Of a stretch of 64,000 nt of DNA, positions 42,370 through 51,392 are shown piece by piece. Numbering within the stretch: the first letter of the stretch is position 1; each line of letters opens with the position of its first letter. Source of the stretch: Leisingera daeponensis DSM 23529 (GTDB taxonomy: Bacteria > Pseudomonadota > Alphaproteobacteria > Rhodobacterales > Rhodobacteraceae). The stretch lies in the NCBI RefSeq assembly GCF_000473145.1, contig NZ_KI421500.1, forward strand, positions 744,225 through 808,224, given 5' to 3'. The translations under genes were made by a program, and so were the position numbers. A model generated the notes under the pieces. The model had not been told where the DNA came from and searched no databases. It was given only the letters and a program-made list of their open reading frames with translations.

Positions 42370-42516
42370 CATAGGTCAGCAAGATTGACCGAATGTTTCG
42401 CGCGCGAAACATTCGGGTGTGGCCGCTGACCTATGTGTTGCGCGGGTTTCGCAGTGTCAGCGCGCGCTGGTGTGGCAACAGCGCGGATTCAGGTCAGGCG
42501 GGCTGACCTGAATCCG
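42370..42516. repeat. nested perfect inverted repeats
   Basis: Three structures occur in 147 bp. CATAGGTCAGC (42370-42380) is the reverse complement of GCTGACCTATG (42425-42435). Between these arms, 42389-42416 is a perfect 28-bp palindrome with left half CCGAATGTTTCGCG. Then CGGATTCAGGTCAG (42484-42497) pairs over 14 bp with CTGACCTGAATCCG (42503-42516). The AGGTCAG/CTGACCT word is shared by the first and third. They lie between the dehydrogenase stop and the MocA-like start. No T-tract follows any of them. Confidence 0.88.
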
Positions 42517-42529
42517 GTGCTTTCTGGCC

Positions 42530-44947
42530 TCAGCCGCGCATCCGGGCGCCGCCGGCGTCGAACAGCGGCTCGGTGATCAGGCGGGCCTTGTGCATCTTGC
42601 CGAGGATTTCGATTTCCACTTCCAGGTTTTCCCTGGCTGTCCCCGTGGGGACAAACCCCAGCGCGATGGATTTCTGTGCGTGGTGCGAATAGCCGCCGGA
42701 AGTGCAGAAGCCTATCACTGCGCCATCGAGCCAGATCGGTTCATAGGCGACCACATCGGCGTCGTCTGCCGCGACCTCAAAGGCGCAGAGCCGGCGGGCT
42801 GGCCGCGCGTCGCGTTCCGCCTCAGCAGCGGCGCGGCCTATGAAATCAACAGGCTTCTTGAAGGAGATGAAGCGGTCCAGTCCGGTTTCCGCCGCCGTGT
42901 AGTCGGGCGAGAACTCTCGCAGCCAGGAGCCGAAGAACTTGTCCAGGCGCAGGGACATCATGGCCCGCATGCCGAAGGGTTTCATGCCGTGGGGCTGACC
43001 AGCGGTCCAAAGGCTGTCCCACAGGGACCGCTGGCTGGGCAGGTCGCAGTAGATCTCATACCCCAGATCGCCGGTGTAGCTGACGCGCTGCACGATGCAG
43101 TCGGCCATGCCCACGGTCAGGCGGCGCACATCCATGAAACGCATGTCCGAGATGTCCTGACGGGTGCAGGCCTGCAGGACTTCCTTCGCGCGGGGGCCTG
43201 CGATCTGGAAGCCGTTGCGGGTGTCGGAGATGTTCTCCAGGCTGACGCCGTTGTCCAGGTTCTGCAGGAACCAGCGCATATGGTAGGCTTGGGAGCCATA
43301 AGAGGCGGTGAGCTGGAACTCTTCCTCGGAGAGGCAGGAGATGGTGAAGTCCCCGATCAAGCGGCCCTTGGGCGACAGCATCGGGGTCAGCGACAGGCGG
43401 CCCGGCTGCGGCACCCGGCCTGCCATGATGCGGTCGAGCCAGGCGCGGGCGCCTGCACCCTTGACCAGGTATTTGCCGAAGTTGTGGACCTCGTTGATGC
43501 CGACGGTTTCGCGCACGGCTTTGACTTCGCGCGCGGTGGCCTCAAAGGCGTTGGAGCGGCGGAAAGATGGCGTCTCGTACCGCGGCTCGTTCCCTTCGGC
43601 GAAGTAATTCGGGACCTCAAGTCCGTATTGCGCGCCCCAGACGGCACCCATGCGGTCGAAAATGTCGTACATCGGGGTGGTGCGGAACGGGCGGGCCGCG
43701 GGAAGTTCCTCGTTCGGGTAGGCGATGGAGAAGCGTTTCTGGTAGTTTTCGATGACTTTGGGGCGGGTGTAGCCCGGGGTGATCCAGTCGCCGAAGCGGG
43801 CGCAGTCCATCGCAAAGGTGTCGCGCTCGCATTCGCCTTCAACCATCCACTGGGCCAGCATCAACCCGACGCCGCCGCCCTGGGAGAAGCCGGCCATCAC
43901 CGCGCAGGCGGACCAGTAATTGCGCATGCCGGGCACCGGGCCGACCAGCGGGTTGCCGTCGGGGGCAAAGGTGAAAGGGCCGTGGATCACAGATTTCACG
44001 CCCGCGGCCTCCAATGCCGGGAAGCGTTTGTAGGCGAATGCAATGGAATCCTCGATCTTGTCGAAGTCATCCGGCAGCAGCTCGTGGCCGAAGTCCCAGG
44101 GGGTGCCATCCACCGCCCAGGGCTTGCAGGGCTGTTCGTAGAAACCGATGCAAAGGCCGCGGCCCTCTTGCCTGAGGTAGCTTTCGCCAGCCGGGTCCAT
44201 CACATGCGGGTGCTCGCCGCCTGCGTCGATGATCTCGGCGATCATCGGCACCTCGTCGGTGACGATGTACTGGTGTTCCATCGGGTGCAGCGGGAAGTAG
44301 ACACCGGCCATGGCGCCGACCTCGCGCGCCCAGAGGCCGCCTGCGTTGACGACGTGTTCGGCGTGAATGGTGCCCTTGCTGGTCACCACGTCCCAGGTGC
44401 CGTCGGGACGCTGGTTGGTTTCGATCACCTTGCAATGGGTCTCGATCGTGGCGCCGCCCATCCGCGCGGCCTTGGCGTAGGCGTGGGTGGTTCCTGAGGG
44501 GTCGAGGTGGCCGTCGAGCGGATCGTAGAGCCCGCCGATGATGCCATCCACATTGGTGACGGGCGCGATCTTCCTGATTTCTTCTGGGGAGACGATCTCT
44601 GTCTCCAGTCCCATGAAACGGTGCTTGGCGCGCTCTGCCTTCAGCATGTCGAAGCGCTCCTGGGTTTCGGCCAGGGTGACGCCGCCGACGTGGTGGAGGC
44701 CGCAGGACATGCCAGTGATCTCTTCCAGCTCCTTATACAGCTTGATGGTGTAGCCCTGCAGCGCCGCCATATTGGTGTCGCCGTTCAGCGTATGAAAGCC
44801 GCCCGCCGCGTGCCAGGTGGAGCCGCTGGTCAGCTCCGAGCGTTCGATCAGCATGACGTCGGACCAGCCGAGTTTGGTCAGGTGGTACAGGACAGAGCAG
44901 CCGACGACGCCGCCGCCGATCACTGCCACGCGGGTGGTGGTTTTCAT
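42530..44947 (-). CDS. dimethylglycine/sarcosine dehydrogenase-like FAD enzyme with GcvT domain
   Basis: 805 residues from ATG 44947 (MKTTTRVAVIGGGVVGCSVL). The N-terminal FAD-binding DAO domain has the GxGxxG motif VIGGGVVGCS, LIERSELTSGSTWHAAGGFH (His that attaches FAD covalently in relatives) and FSQGGGVGLMLAQWM. From ~420 a GcvT-like folate-binding domain (NAFEATAREVKAVRETVGIN, SYTGDLGYEIYCDLPSQRSL) receives the one-carbon unit on tetrahydrofolate. The layout is that of dimethylglycine and sarcosine dehydrogenases in betaine degradation. The preceding gene upstream in transcription is a folate/biopterin-type transporter. The exact N-methyl substrate is not certain. Confidence 0.9.
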   Translation of the reverse strand: MKTTTRVAVIGGGVVGCSVLYHLTKLGWSDVMLIERSELTSGSTWHAAGGFHTLNGDTNMAALQGYTIKLYKELEEITGMSCGLHHVGGVTLAETQERFDMLKAERAKHRFMGLETEIVSPEEIRKIAPVTNVDGIIGGLYDPLDGHLDPSGTTHAYAKAARMGGATIETHCKVIETNQRPDGTWDVVTSKGTIHAEHVVNAGGLWAREVGAMAGVYFPLHPMEHQYIVTDEVPMIAEIIDAGGEHPHVMDPAGESYLRQEGRGLCIGFYEQPCKPWAVDGTPWDFGHELLPDDFDKIEDSIAFAYKRFPALEAAGVKSVIHGPFTFAPDGNPLVGPVPGMRNYWSACAVMAGFSQGGGVGLMLAQWMVEGECERDTFAMDCARFGDWITPGYTRPKVIENYQKRFSIAYPNEELPAARPFRTTPMYDIFDRMGAVWGAQYGLEVPNYFAEGNEPRYETPSFRRSNAFEATAREVKAVRETVGINEVHNFGKYLVKGAGARAWLDRIMAGRVPQPGRLSLTPMLSPKGRLIGDFTISCLSEEEFQLTASYGSQAYHMRWFLQNLDNGVSLENISDTRNGFQIAGPRAKEVLQACTRQDISDMRFMDVRRLTVGMADCIVQRVSYTGDLGYEIYCDLPSQRSLWDSLWTAGQPHGMKPFGMRAMMSLRLDKFFGSWLREFSPDYTAAETGLDRFISFKKPVDFIGRAAAEAERDARPARRLCAFEVAADDADVVAYEPIWLDGAVIGFCTSGGYSHHAQKSIALGFVPTGTARENLEVEIEILGKMHKARLITEPLFDAGGARMRG

Positions 44948-45054
44948 GTTGGCCTCCCTGATAGGCGTTTCCTGCATTCTGTACAGAAGTGAACAGTAGT
45001 CCAGAAGAAAAACCGCCCTCCGCAAAGCCGCAGACAGGGCGGGCGGCGGCAGCG

Positions 45055-46689
45055 CTATTCTGAGGTGCGGAAGCGGCTGTTCTGGATGACGAAAATCGCG
45101 GTGAGCGGCGCGGCCAGGAGGATCACGCCAACGGTGATCAGCAGCATGCCCAGCTGGGAATAGTCGGCGGGCGTGGTGACGGCGCCGGCCGAATCTGTCA
45201 CCTCTCGCGTCACCACGAAGATCTGGTTCAGGTATTTTGTGCCCAGGCTGGAGGCGGAAAGCGCCAGATTGGTGAAGGAGGCCATGACCGCAAAGAAGGT
45301 GGCTTTCAGCCCCGACGGCGCGTTGCGGGCGATCCAGGCGAGCATCGGGATCATCGCGACCTGGCCCAGCGGGGATTCGACCGCGGTGTCGACAAGGGCG
45401 ATGAAGCGGGCATCGACCACGCCGCCGGTCATCGCAGCGGTCCAGTGGTGGGCGCCGTAGTAGAGCGCGATGTTGGGCAGGCTGAGGACGGCCTCGGTGA
45501 TCGCCAGAAATGCAACAATCCAGGCAATCGGGCGGCTGGCCATCATCGGGCGGAAGATCAGCATGCCTGCCAGCGTCAGCAGCGAGGTGATGAGGGACAG
45601 GAGCGACAGAAATTGCTGATCAAATCCCAGCACGTCGATCTCGAACCAGGTGGCGCCGGGGCCGCGCAGGGGTGTGGCGCGGTAGACGAAGATGATGATG
45701 GCGGTGCCGATCAGGGTGCGGGCCTGATCTATGGGCAGGACCGCCACGAGCTGGCGCATCAGAAACAGCACGATGGCCATGGAGCCGGTAAAGACGATTT
45801 CCTGCGAATAGGGAACCTCGCCCAGACCCACGGCCAGCGAGAGCGCGACAAAGGCGGCGCCGCCGATGAAATACCAGTAGTTGGGCGCAACCGGCTCACG
45901 CGGGAGTTCGATGCGGCTGCGGATCTCATGCTCCGCGACACCAGCCCGGCGCAGCCGCGCAGCCTTGCGCCACTTTTGCCAGATCGCCAGCGCCACACCG
46001 GACAGCGAGATCACCGGGATCAGCAGGGCGAGGGTGAAGACAAAGCCGTAAAGCGCGCCCTTCTCCGGCTGCGGCAGCGCGCCGGCACCGTCGAACAGGG
46101 CGACGTTCAGCGCGGCGGCGGCGCTGGAGCCGCCGATCAGCGCGATGCGCCCGAAGGTCTGCATGGTGGTGTGCAGGGATTTGGTCTCGGCCTCGGGCAG
46201 GGGAGTGCCGCGGGCATCGGTGTGGGGCACCGCCTCCACCGACATGGCGTCCGCCACCACGTCCTGCAGCACGAACCCGCAAGGGGCCAGCAGCGCGGCG
46301 GTGACATACCAGGCTCCCAGCGGCATCAGCGCGCCCAGCATCCGCGGCTCCAGCACCATCGCGGCCAGGATGGCGTAGCTTGCGGCCATCAGCCCGGCAC
46401 CGGCAAGGATCAGCAGGTATTTCCAGCGCCAGATCAGGTCGACCAAATGCCCCAGCGGCATTTTCAGCGCCCAGGGCAGGCCCACCCAGAACGCCAGACC
46501 CGCCAGAAAGGCGGCGGAGAAGTCCAGGTATTCCTTGACGAAAAACGAAGCGGCGACGGTGGTGATGCCCTGCGCACCGTAAGCGAAATAGATCAGCAGC
46601 GGCGGCAGGAAGGACCAGCGGAGCTGCCGGAACAGCTCCAGCACAACCCTGTCAAAGCCATTCCAGGCCAGCGCCGCCGCACGCGTCAC
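45055..46689 (-). CDS. folate/biopterin (BT1)-type MFS transporter
   Basis: 544 residues from GTG 46689 with about twelve membrane helices. The segment IYFAYGAQGITTVAASFFVK, with AGLAFWVGLPWALKMPLGHL and VDLIWRWKYLL, follows the BT1/FBT pattern (QG...K.L at the start, LPW.iK...G...D). Family members carry folates or pteridines in protozoa, plants and cyanobacteria; bacterial substrates are mostly unproven. It precedes the folate-dependent dehydrogenase by 107 bp on the same strand, consistent with a folate link. A general MFS carrier is the fallback. Confidence 0.8.
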   Translation of the reverse strand: MTRAAALAWNGFDRVVLELFRQLRWSFLPPLLIYFAYGAQGITTVAASFFVKEYLDFSAAFLAGLAFWVGLPWALKMPLGHLVDLIWRWKYLLILAGAGLMAASYAILAAMVLEPRMLGALMPLGAWYVTAALLAPCGFVLQDVVADAMSVEAVPHTDARGTPLPEAETKSLHTTMQTFGRIALIGGSSAAAALNVALFDGAGALPQPEKGALYGFVFTLALLIPVISLSGVALAIWQKWRKAARLRRAGVAEHEIRSRIELPREPVAPNYWYFIGGAAFVALSLAVGLGEVPYSQEIVFTGSMAIVLFLMRQLVAVLPIDQARTLIGTAIIIFVYRATPLRGPGATWFEIDVLGFDQQFLSLLSLITSLLTLAGMLIFRPMMASRPIAWIVAFLAITEAVLSLPNIALYYGAHHWTAAMTGGVVDARFIALVDTAVESPLGQVAMIPMLAWIARNAPSGLKATFFAVMASFTNLALSASSLGTKYLNQIFVVTREVTDSAGAVTTPADYSQLGMLLITVGVILLAAPLTAIFVIQNSRFRTSE

Positions 46690-46726
46690 GGCTGCACCTG
46701 ACAGATGCCGGGACGCATTCCAGGGA

Positions 46727-48037
46727 TCATGACAGGGGCCGGATCCTGAGCCCTGTGACCCGGTTGCCCTCCCGCTCGGTCACCTCGAAGCGGAAGCCGT
46801 GGAAGGAGAACACCTGGCCCTTGGTGGGGATCATCTGCGCCTCGTGGATCACCAGGCCGGCAATGGTGTTGGCCTCGTCATCCGGCAGGTTCCATTCGGT
46901 GGCACGGTTCACGTCGCGAATGGTGGCGGCGCCGTCAACCAGGTAGGAACCGTCAGGCGTTTTCTTGACGATGCTCTCCTCGTGCGGGTCGAATTCGTCG
47001 GTGATCTCGCCGACGATCTCTTCCAGAATATCCTCCAGCGTGATCAGCCCCTGCAGGGCGCCGTATTCATCCACCACCAGCGCGAAGTGCGAGCGCATCC
47101 GCAGGAACTGGCGCATCTGCTCATCCAGTGTGGTGGTTTCCGGCACGAAATAGGGGGCCTTGGCGACCTCGGTGATGTCGAAGGATTTGAGCCGTCCGGT
47201 ATCGCCGCCGGCGCCGCCTGCCTCTGTGTACATTGAGCGGAACAGATCCTTGGCATGGACCACGCCAATGATGTTTTCCTGCTCGCCGCGGAACACCGGC
47301 AGGCGGGTGTGCTGGCTTTGCAGGCACTGCTCCAGAATGGTTTCCGGCTCCGCATCCGCGTCGATCATCTCGATGTTGGAACGGTGCAGCATGATCTCCT
47401 CGACAAAGCGGTCGGAGAGATCGAGCGCGCCCAGAATCCGGTCGCGGTCCTCTTTTTCAACAACGCCTTCGGAATGGCCCAGGTGCAGGGCGCCGGCAAT
47501 CTCTTCGCGCACCGCCATAATGTGGCTGTTCGGGTCGATCCGCACCCCGAAGATGCGCAGCACGCCGCGCACCAGCAGCCGGACGGTGCCGACCACTGGC
47601 GACAGCACGGTGACCAGAAAGCCGATCACCGGGGCGACGGCGGCGGCGGCCTTTTCGGAGTTGGAAATCGCGTAGGTCTTGGGCAGCACCTCGGCAAAGA
47701 TCAGCACCAGAAGGGTCATCACCAAGGTCGCCAGCGCCACGCCGCTCTCTCCGAAGGCGCGGGTGAACAGCGCCGTGGCCAGCGAGGCCGCCAGGATGTT
47801 GACCAGGTTGTTGCCCAGCAGAACCGAGCCGATCAGCCGTTCGTTGTCCTCGGTAATTTTGAGCGCGCGCTGTGCGCCGCGTGAGCCCTTGTCGGCCTGG
47901 CTGCGCAGCTTCCCGCGCGAGGCGGCGGTCAGCGCAGTTTCCGAGCCCGAAAAGAAGCCGGAAAGCACAAGCAGCAGCACGATGGCCCCGGCAGTGGTCC
48001 AAAACGCGCTGTCGAGTACTGGGGTGGCGGTGTCCAT
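46727..48037 (-). CDS. CNNM/CorC-HlyC family transport protein (hemolysin family)
   Basis: 436 residues. An N-terminal DUF21/CNNM membrane domain (VLLLVLSGFFSGSETALTAA, NNLVNILAASLATALF, LIFAEVLPKTYAI) is followed by a CBS pair (RSNIEMIDADAEPETILEQC; YGALQGLITLEDILEEIVGE) and a CorC_HlyC domain (DGSYLVDGAATIRDVNRATE). Members act in Mg2+/Co2+ transport or efflux. The old hemolysin name is not evidence of lysis. The transporter gene follows 37 bp downstream, possibly in one transcript. Confidence 0.93.
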   Translation of the reverse strand: MDTATPVLDSAFWTTAGAIVLLLVLSGFFSGSETALTAASRGKLRSQADKGSRGAQRALKITEDNERLIGSVLLGNNLVNILAASLATALFTRAFGESGVALATLVMTLLVLIFAEVLPKTYAISNSEKAAAAVAPVIGFLVTVLSPVVGTVRLLVRGVLRIFGVRIDPNSHIMAVREEIAGALHLGHSEGVVEKEDRDRILGALDLSDRFVEEIMLHRSNIEMIDADAEPETILEQCLQSQHTRLPVFRGEQENIIGVVHAKDLFRSMYTEAGGAGGDTGRLKSFDITEVAKAPYFVPETTTLDEQMRQFLRMRSHFALVVDEYGALQGLITLEDILEEIVGEITDEFDPHEESIVKKTPDGSYLVDGAATIRDVNRATEWNLPDDEANTIAGLVIHEAQMIPTKGQVFSFHGFRFEVTEREGNRVTGLRIRPLS

Positions 48038-48120
48038 AACAGGTCCAGAGATCCGATCGGTTGAATGTTCCCCGTAGTTATGGGGTCTTAGAGGCGGCGC
48101 TTCAAGTTCTGCGGGCGCCG

Positions 48121-49062
48121 TCAGCCGCGCTTGGCCAGCGGGTGATGCTCCAGCACCAGTTCCTGCAGCCGGGCGTCCAGCACATGGGTGTAGATCTCGG
48201 TGGTGGCAATGTCGGCGTGCCCGAGCAGCGCCTGGATGGCGCGCAGGTCAGCGCCATTGGCCAGCAAGTGGGTGGCAAACGCATGACGCAGGGTGTGCGG
48301 CGTGACCTTATCCGGCGAAAGGCCTCCGGTCACGGCCAGCTCCTTGATCAGCAGATAGAATCTGTGCCGGGTCAGGTGGCCGGATTTGCCGCGCGAGGGA
48401 AACAGGAACCGCGAGGCCGGATGGCCCTTCAGCTCGCGTTCGTCCTCCGCTGCGTCGCGCACCAGCAGCCATTGCGCCAGCGCCTCGCGGGCAGGGGGCG
48501 ACAGCGGCACCATGCGCTCCTTGCCGCCTTTGCCCAGGATCAACAGCATCCGCGGGTCGCCGCGGGCGGCGGAGACCGGCAGCGAGACCAGCTCTGTCAC
48601 CCGCATCCCGGTGGCGTAAAGCAGCTCCATCAGGCAGGTGTTGCGCAGCCGGTCGGCCTCGCTGCGGCCGGTCTGGCGGGCGGCGTCCAGCAGGCGGTCG
48701 ACTTCGATCACCTCCAGCGTTTTCGGCAGCCTTTTTTCGCGTCCCGGCCCGCGGATCTGGATGGCGGGGTTGTCCTGCCGCCAGCCTTCTTCAAAGGCGA
48801 AACGGTAGATTTGCTTGACCGCCGACAGCCGCCGCGCCCGGGTGGAGCGGGCCAGGCCTTGCGCGTCGCAACTGATCAGATAGGCCTCGATATCGTCTTG
48901 GGAGGCGGTGCTGAAATCCAGCGAGCGGTGCTCAAGCCAGGCGGTCAGATCCTTGAGATCGCGGCCATAGGCCAGGAGCGTGTTCTGCGAGGCGCCGGTC
49001 TCTGCGGCCTGGGCGTCGAGAAAGGTGGAAATCCATTGGAAGTTCGCAGCGGGGGCAGGCAT
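48121..49062 (-). CDS. xerD: tyrosine recombinase XerD
   Basis: 313 residues. N-terminal core-binding SAM-like domain (ISTFLDAQAAETGASQNTLL) and C-terminal catalytic domain. Catalytic residues are seen in ATGMRVTELVSL (Arg), GKGGKERMVPL (Lys), HTLRHAFATHLL (His, Arg), LLGHADIATTEIYTHV (His and nucleophile Tyr). Size and motifs match XerC/D housekeeping recombinases that resolve chromosome dimers at dif. Nothing marks it as an island integrase: no att site, tRNA or mobile genes lie next to it. XerD is preferred over XerC on N-terminal sequence. Confidence 0.88.
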   Translation of the reverse strand: MPAPAANFQWISTFLDAQAAETGASQNTLLAYGRDLKDLTAWLEHRSLDFSTASQDDIEAYLISCDAQGLARSTRARRLSAVKQIYRFAFEEGWRQDNPAIQIRGPGREKRLPKTLEVIEVDRLLDAARQTGRSEADRLRNTCLMELLYATGMRVTELVSLPVSAARGDPRMLLILGKGGKERMVPLSPPAREALAQWLLVRDAAEDERELKGHPASRFLFPSRGKSGHLTRHRFYLLIKELAVTGGLSPDKVTPHTLRHAFATHLLANGADLRAIQALLGHADIATTEIYTHVLDARLQELVLEHHPLAKRG

Positions 49063-49063
49063 G

Positions 49064-50581
49064 TCACTGCCGCTCCAGCAGCATGAGCTGGAGCGAGGCG
49101 CGCCGGGCGGTGTCCTCCAGCCCGACAGCGCGGAAAGCGGCCAGCGCCGCGGTCAGATCGCCCAGGTTGCCGTCGGCGCCCTGCGCAAACAGCACCATGC
49201 TGCGCAGAATCGCCTCACCAAGCTGCCCGTTGTTCAGGAGCTGCCGGATCCTGTCCGGAACCGGCGGTTCGGCGGCAAATCCCAGTGCGATGGCTTCGGC
49301 CAGCGGCGACGGGGCCGGGGCATCGCCGGGGCGTCCGCGGGCGAGGGCTGCCAGAAACTGTTCCCGGGCCCCCGCGGCAGGGGTATCAACGGCAGCAAGC
49401 TCATAAAGCGGCGACAGCAGGCGGATACGCCAGGCCAGGGCCTCTTCCGCGCCGCTCAGCTCTGCCCGGGACAGCGGTTCGGCAAAGAGGTCGGCAAAGA
49501 CGGTTTCGGTGCCCGCCTGCTGCATCGCCTCCCAGGCGCGCGGCAGGGAGGCGGCCAGCGCAGCAGCGTCGCCGGAAATCAGGTCGTGCTCCAGCTTTTG
49601 CACTGCGGCAACCCGGTCCCAGATGCCGCCCGACGCGGCCGGTATGCGGTCGCTGAACAGGCCGAGATACTGGTTGGGGTTCAGCGCACCGCCGCGGGCC
49701 AGCCGCTCGGCCGCCTCCAGCTGCGCCTTCCAGCCGGCAATGTCGCGCAGGTCCGCCGCGGCAAAGGCCGGCGGCAGCGGCGCCGTGGGCATCGGCTCGC
49801 CAATGGTTTCGAACAGGCGGAACGCCAGCGGGTCCGGTTGCGCGGGGTGGCTCAGCGGCGGCGCCATCTCGAACAGATCTGGGTTGAGGAACCGGTCCAG
49901 CAGATCCATCCGTTCCTTTGGCAGCAGCTCCAGCGCGTGGGCGGTCTCCAGCATCAGCGCGGCGGTCGGCCAGTCGCCGCGCCGTGCGGCGCAGAAGATC
50001 CTGGCGTCATAGCTGTCCGCCAGATGCGGCGCGGCGGCAAGCGCCTTGCAGGAGCCGTCCTCGCTGCCGGTCAGCAGCGTGGCGTTGAACCAGCGTGCAA
50101 AACGCTCCTTGCTGGCGGTGGGGCCTGCGTGCTCCGCCAGCGCCTGCGACGGGTCCGCAGCCCCCAGCGCCAGCAGCCGGTCGAGCCGGGCCAGCAGAAT
50201 CCGGTCTTTGGATTCGGCGGGCGGGCGGCTTTCGGACAGCAGCAGCGTGAACAGCAGCGCCTGCATTGCCGCGCTGCCGCGCACCGGCACGGTTTCGATC
50301 AGCTGGGCGATATCATCCGCACTGCTGCCGCGCCACATGTCCGGCGGCAGACCAGTGGCGGCGGCCGGCACCAGCCCGATGGGCGGCTTGAGCGCCTCCA
50401 GCGGGGTGACAGACACCGGCGGCACCGTGGCGGTGCCCGAGACCGGCGGCTCCAGCAGCACGGTTCCGGGCAGCCCGCTGCGCGCCTGCGGCTGGTTCAG
50501 CCAGTCGATCGCTGCCAGGGGCTCATTGGCGAGGGCGCTGCCTGCCATCATGACCCCTGCGGCAGCCGCCTTAATCCGCAT
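49064..50581 (-). CDS. secreted helical-repeat protein of unknown function
   Basis: 505 residues. A short signal peptide (KAAAAGVMMAGSALA) precedes NEPLAAIDWLNQP. After a Pro-rich linker (SGTATVPPVSVTPLEALKPP) the chain is almost wholly helical, Ala/Leu-rich, with TPR-like repeats (GDWPTAALMLETAHALELLP; NNGQLGEAILRSMVLFAQGA). No enzymatic motif recognised. It stops 1 bp before the xerD start, and its own start lies inside the upstream 49-residue membrane-protein gene. The three probably form one transcript, which may indicate a cell-envelope or division link, but this is speculative. Confidence 0.8.
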   Translation of the reverse strand: MRIKAAAAGVMMAGSALANEPLAAIDWLNQPQARSGLPGTVLLEPPVSGTATVPPVSVTPLEALKPPIGLVPAAATGLPPDMWRGSSADDIAQLIETVPVRGSAAMQALLFTLLLSESRPPAESKDRILLARLDRLLALGAADPSQALAEHAGPTASKERFARWFNATLLTGSEDGSCKALAAAPHLADSYDARIFCAARRGDWPTAALMLETAHALELLPKERMDLLDRFLNPDLFEMAPPLSHPAQPDPLAFRLFETIGEPMPTAPLPPAFAAADLRDIAGWKAQLEAAERLARGGALNPNQYLGLFSDRIPAASGGIWDRVAAVQKLEHDLISGDAAALAASLPRAWEAMQQAGTETVFADLFAEPLSRAELSGAEEALAWRIRLLSPLYELAAVDTPAAGAREQFLAALARGRPGDAPAPSPLAEAIALGFAAEPPVPDRIRQLLNNGQLGEAILRSMVLFAQGADGNLGDLTAALAAFRAVGLEDTARRASLQLMLLERQ

Positions 50582-50720
50582 TCAGCACCACCGGCTTGCG
50601 CACCTCGGTGCTGGGCGCGCGGAAATCGGCGCCGAACCACGGCCCCACATAGGCGTAGCCAACCAGCCCGATCCCGGCGAGAAGTACCAAATAGACCAGA
50701 TACTTAATCAATCGCCCCAT
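50571..50720 (-). CDS. 49-residue single-helix membrane protein
   Basis: MGRLIKYLVYLVLLAGIGLV begins a single membrane helix, followed by GYAYVGPWFGADFRAPSTEV and RKPVVLNAD. The ATG is at 50720 and the last 11 bp overlap the start of the 505-residue secreted protein gene, indicating coupled translation. It is divergent from aroK with 81 bp between starts. No family function known to me; the short Pro-containing tail would face the periplasm if the basic N-terminus stays inside. Confidence 0.78.
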   Translation of the reverse strand: MGRLIKYLVYLVLLAGIGLVGYAYVGPWFGADFRAPSTEVRKPVVLNAD

Positions 50721-50801
50721 AACGTGTCCAATGCCTGTTTCCTGCTCTTTTGACCAAGTTATATATTCCCTTTTGCGCAAGATCACGTCATTCACTGAAG
50801 A

Positions 50802-51392
50802 ATGAGCGAAAAAGAGCAAAGCAGCGGCCAGAAGGCAGCAGGCCCGGCGCCTGGGAAACTGAAGAAAACCATCGTGATGGTGGGGATGATGGGAGCCGGC
50901 AAGACCGCTGTGGGGCGGGCGCTGGCGGCCCGGCTGAATGTGCCCTTTCTGGACAGCGACCACGAGATCGAGGCCGCTGCCAACATGACCATCCCGGAAA
51001 TTTTCGCCCGCGACGGCGAGCCGTTTTTCCGCCAGAAGGAGCGGCAGGTGATTGCCCGCTTGCTGGCGGAGGAGCGCGGCGTGCTGTCGACCGGCGGCGG
51101 CGCCTTCCTGGCGCAGGAAAACCGCGAAGTGATCACCGCAAAGGGGGTTTCCGTCTGGCTTGATGCCGGCCTGGATGTGCTGTGGAACCGGGTCCGCCAC
51201 CGCGACACCCGGCCGCTGCTGCGCACCGCCGACCCCTATGCGACGCTTCGGAACCTGTACGAGCAGCGGGTGCCGCTTTATGCCAAGGCCGACCTGACCG
51301 TTGCCTCCGACGGCCAGGCCGCGATCGAAACCATGGTTGACCGCGTGCTCGACGCCTTGAAGGCACGCCCCGACGTACTGGAGTTGAAATGA
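50802..51392 (+). CDS. aroK: shikimate kinase
   Basis: 196 residues. P-loop GMMGAGKTAVG near residue 28, substrate-binding DSDHEIEAAANMTIPEIFAR, GGGAFL, and the LID arginine segment RHRDTRPLLRTADP. It phosphorylates shikimate in aromatic amino acid synthesis. A ~20-residue Ser/Gln/Gly-rich N-terminal extension precedes the kinase fold. The end overlaps the aroB start by 4 bp, the usual aroKB operon. Confidence 0.96.
   Translation: MSEKEQSSGQKAAGPAPGKLKKTIVMVGMMGAGKTAVGRALAARLNVPFLDSDHEIEAAANMTIPEIFARDGEPFFRQKERQVIARLLAEERGVLSTGGGAFLAQENREVITAKGVSVWLDAGLDVLWNRVRHRDTRPLLRTADPYATLRNLYEQRVPLYAKADLTVASDGQAAIETMVDRVLDALKARPDVLELK

Noticed and set aside
46727..48037. Hemolysin as a virulence factor.
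   Set aside because: The CNNM-CBS-CorC layout indicates ion transport. The hemolysin label is historical.
48121..49062. Tyrosine recombinase as a sign of an integrated element.
   Set aside because: Motifs and size fit housekeeping XerD. There are no attachment repeats, phage or transfer genes, or composition change nearby.
50745..50775. TTGACC...TATAT as a sigma-70 promoter for aroK.
   Set aside because: The two boxes are only 4-5 bp apart, far from the usual 16-18 bp spacing.
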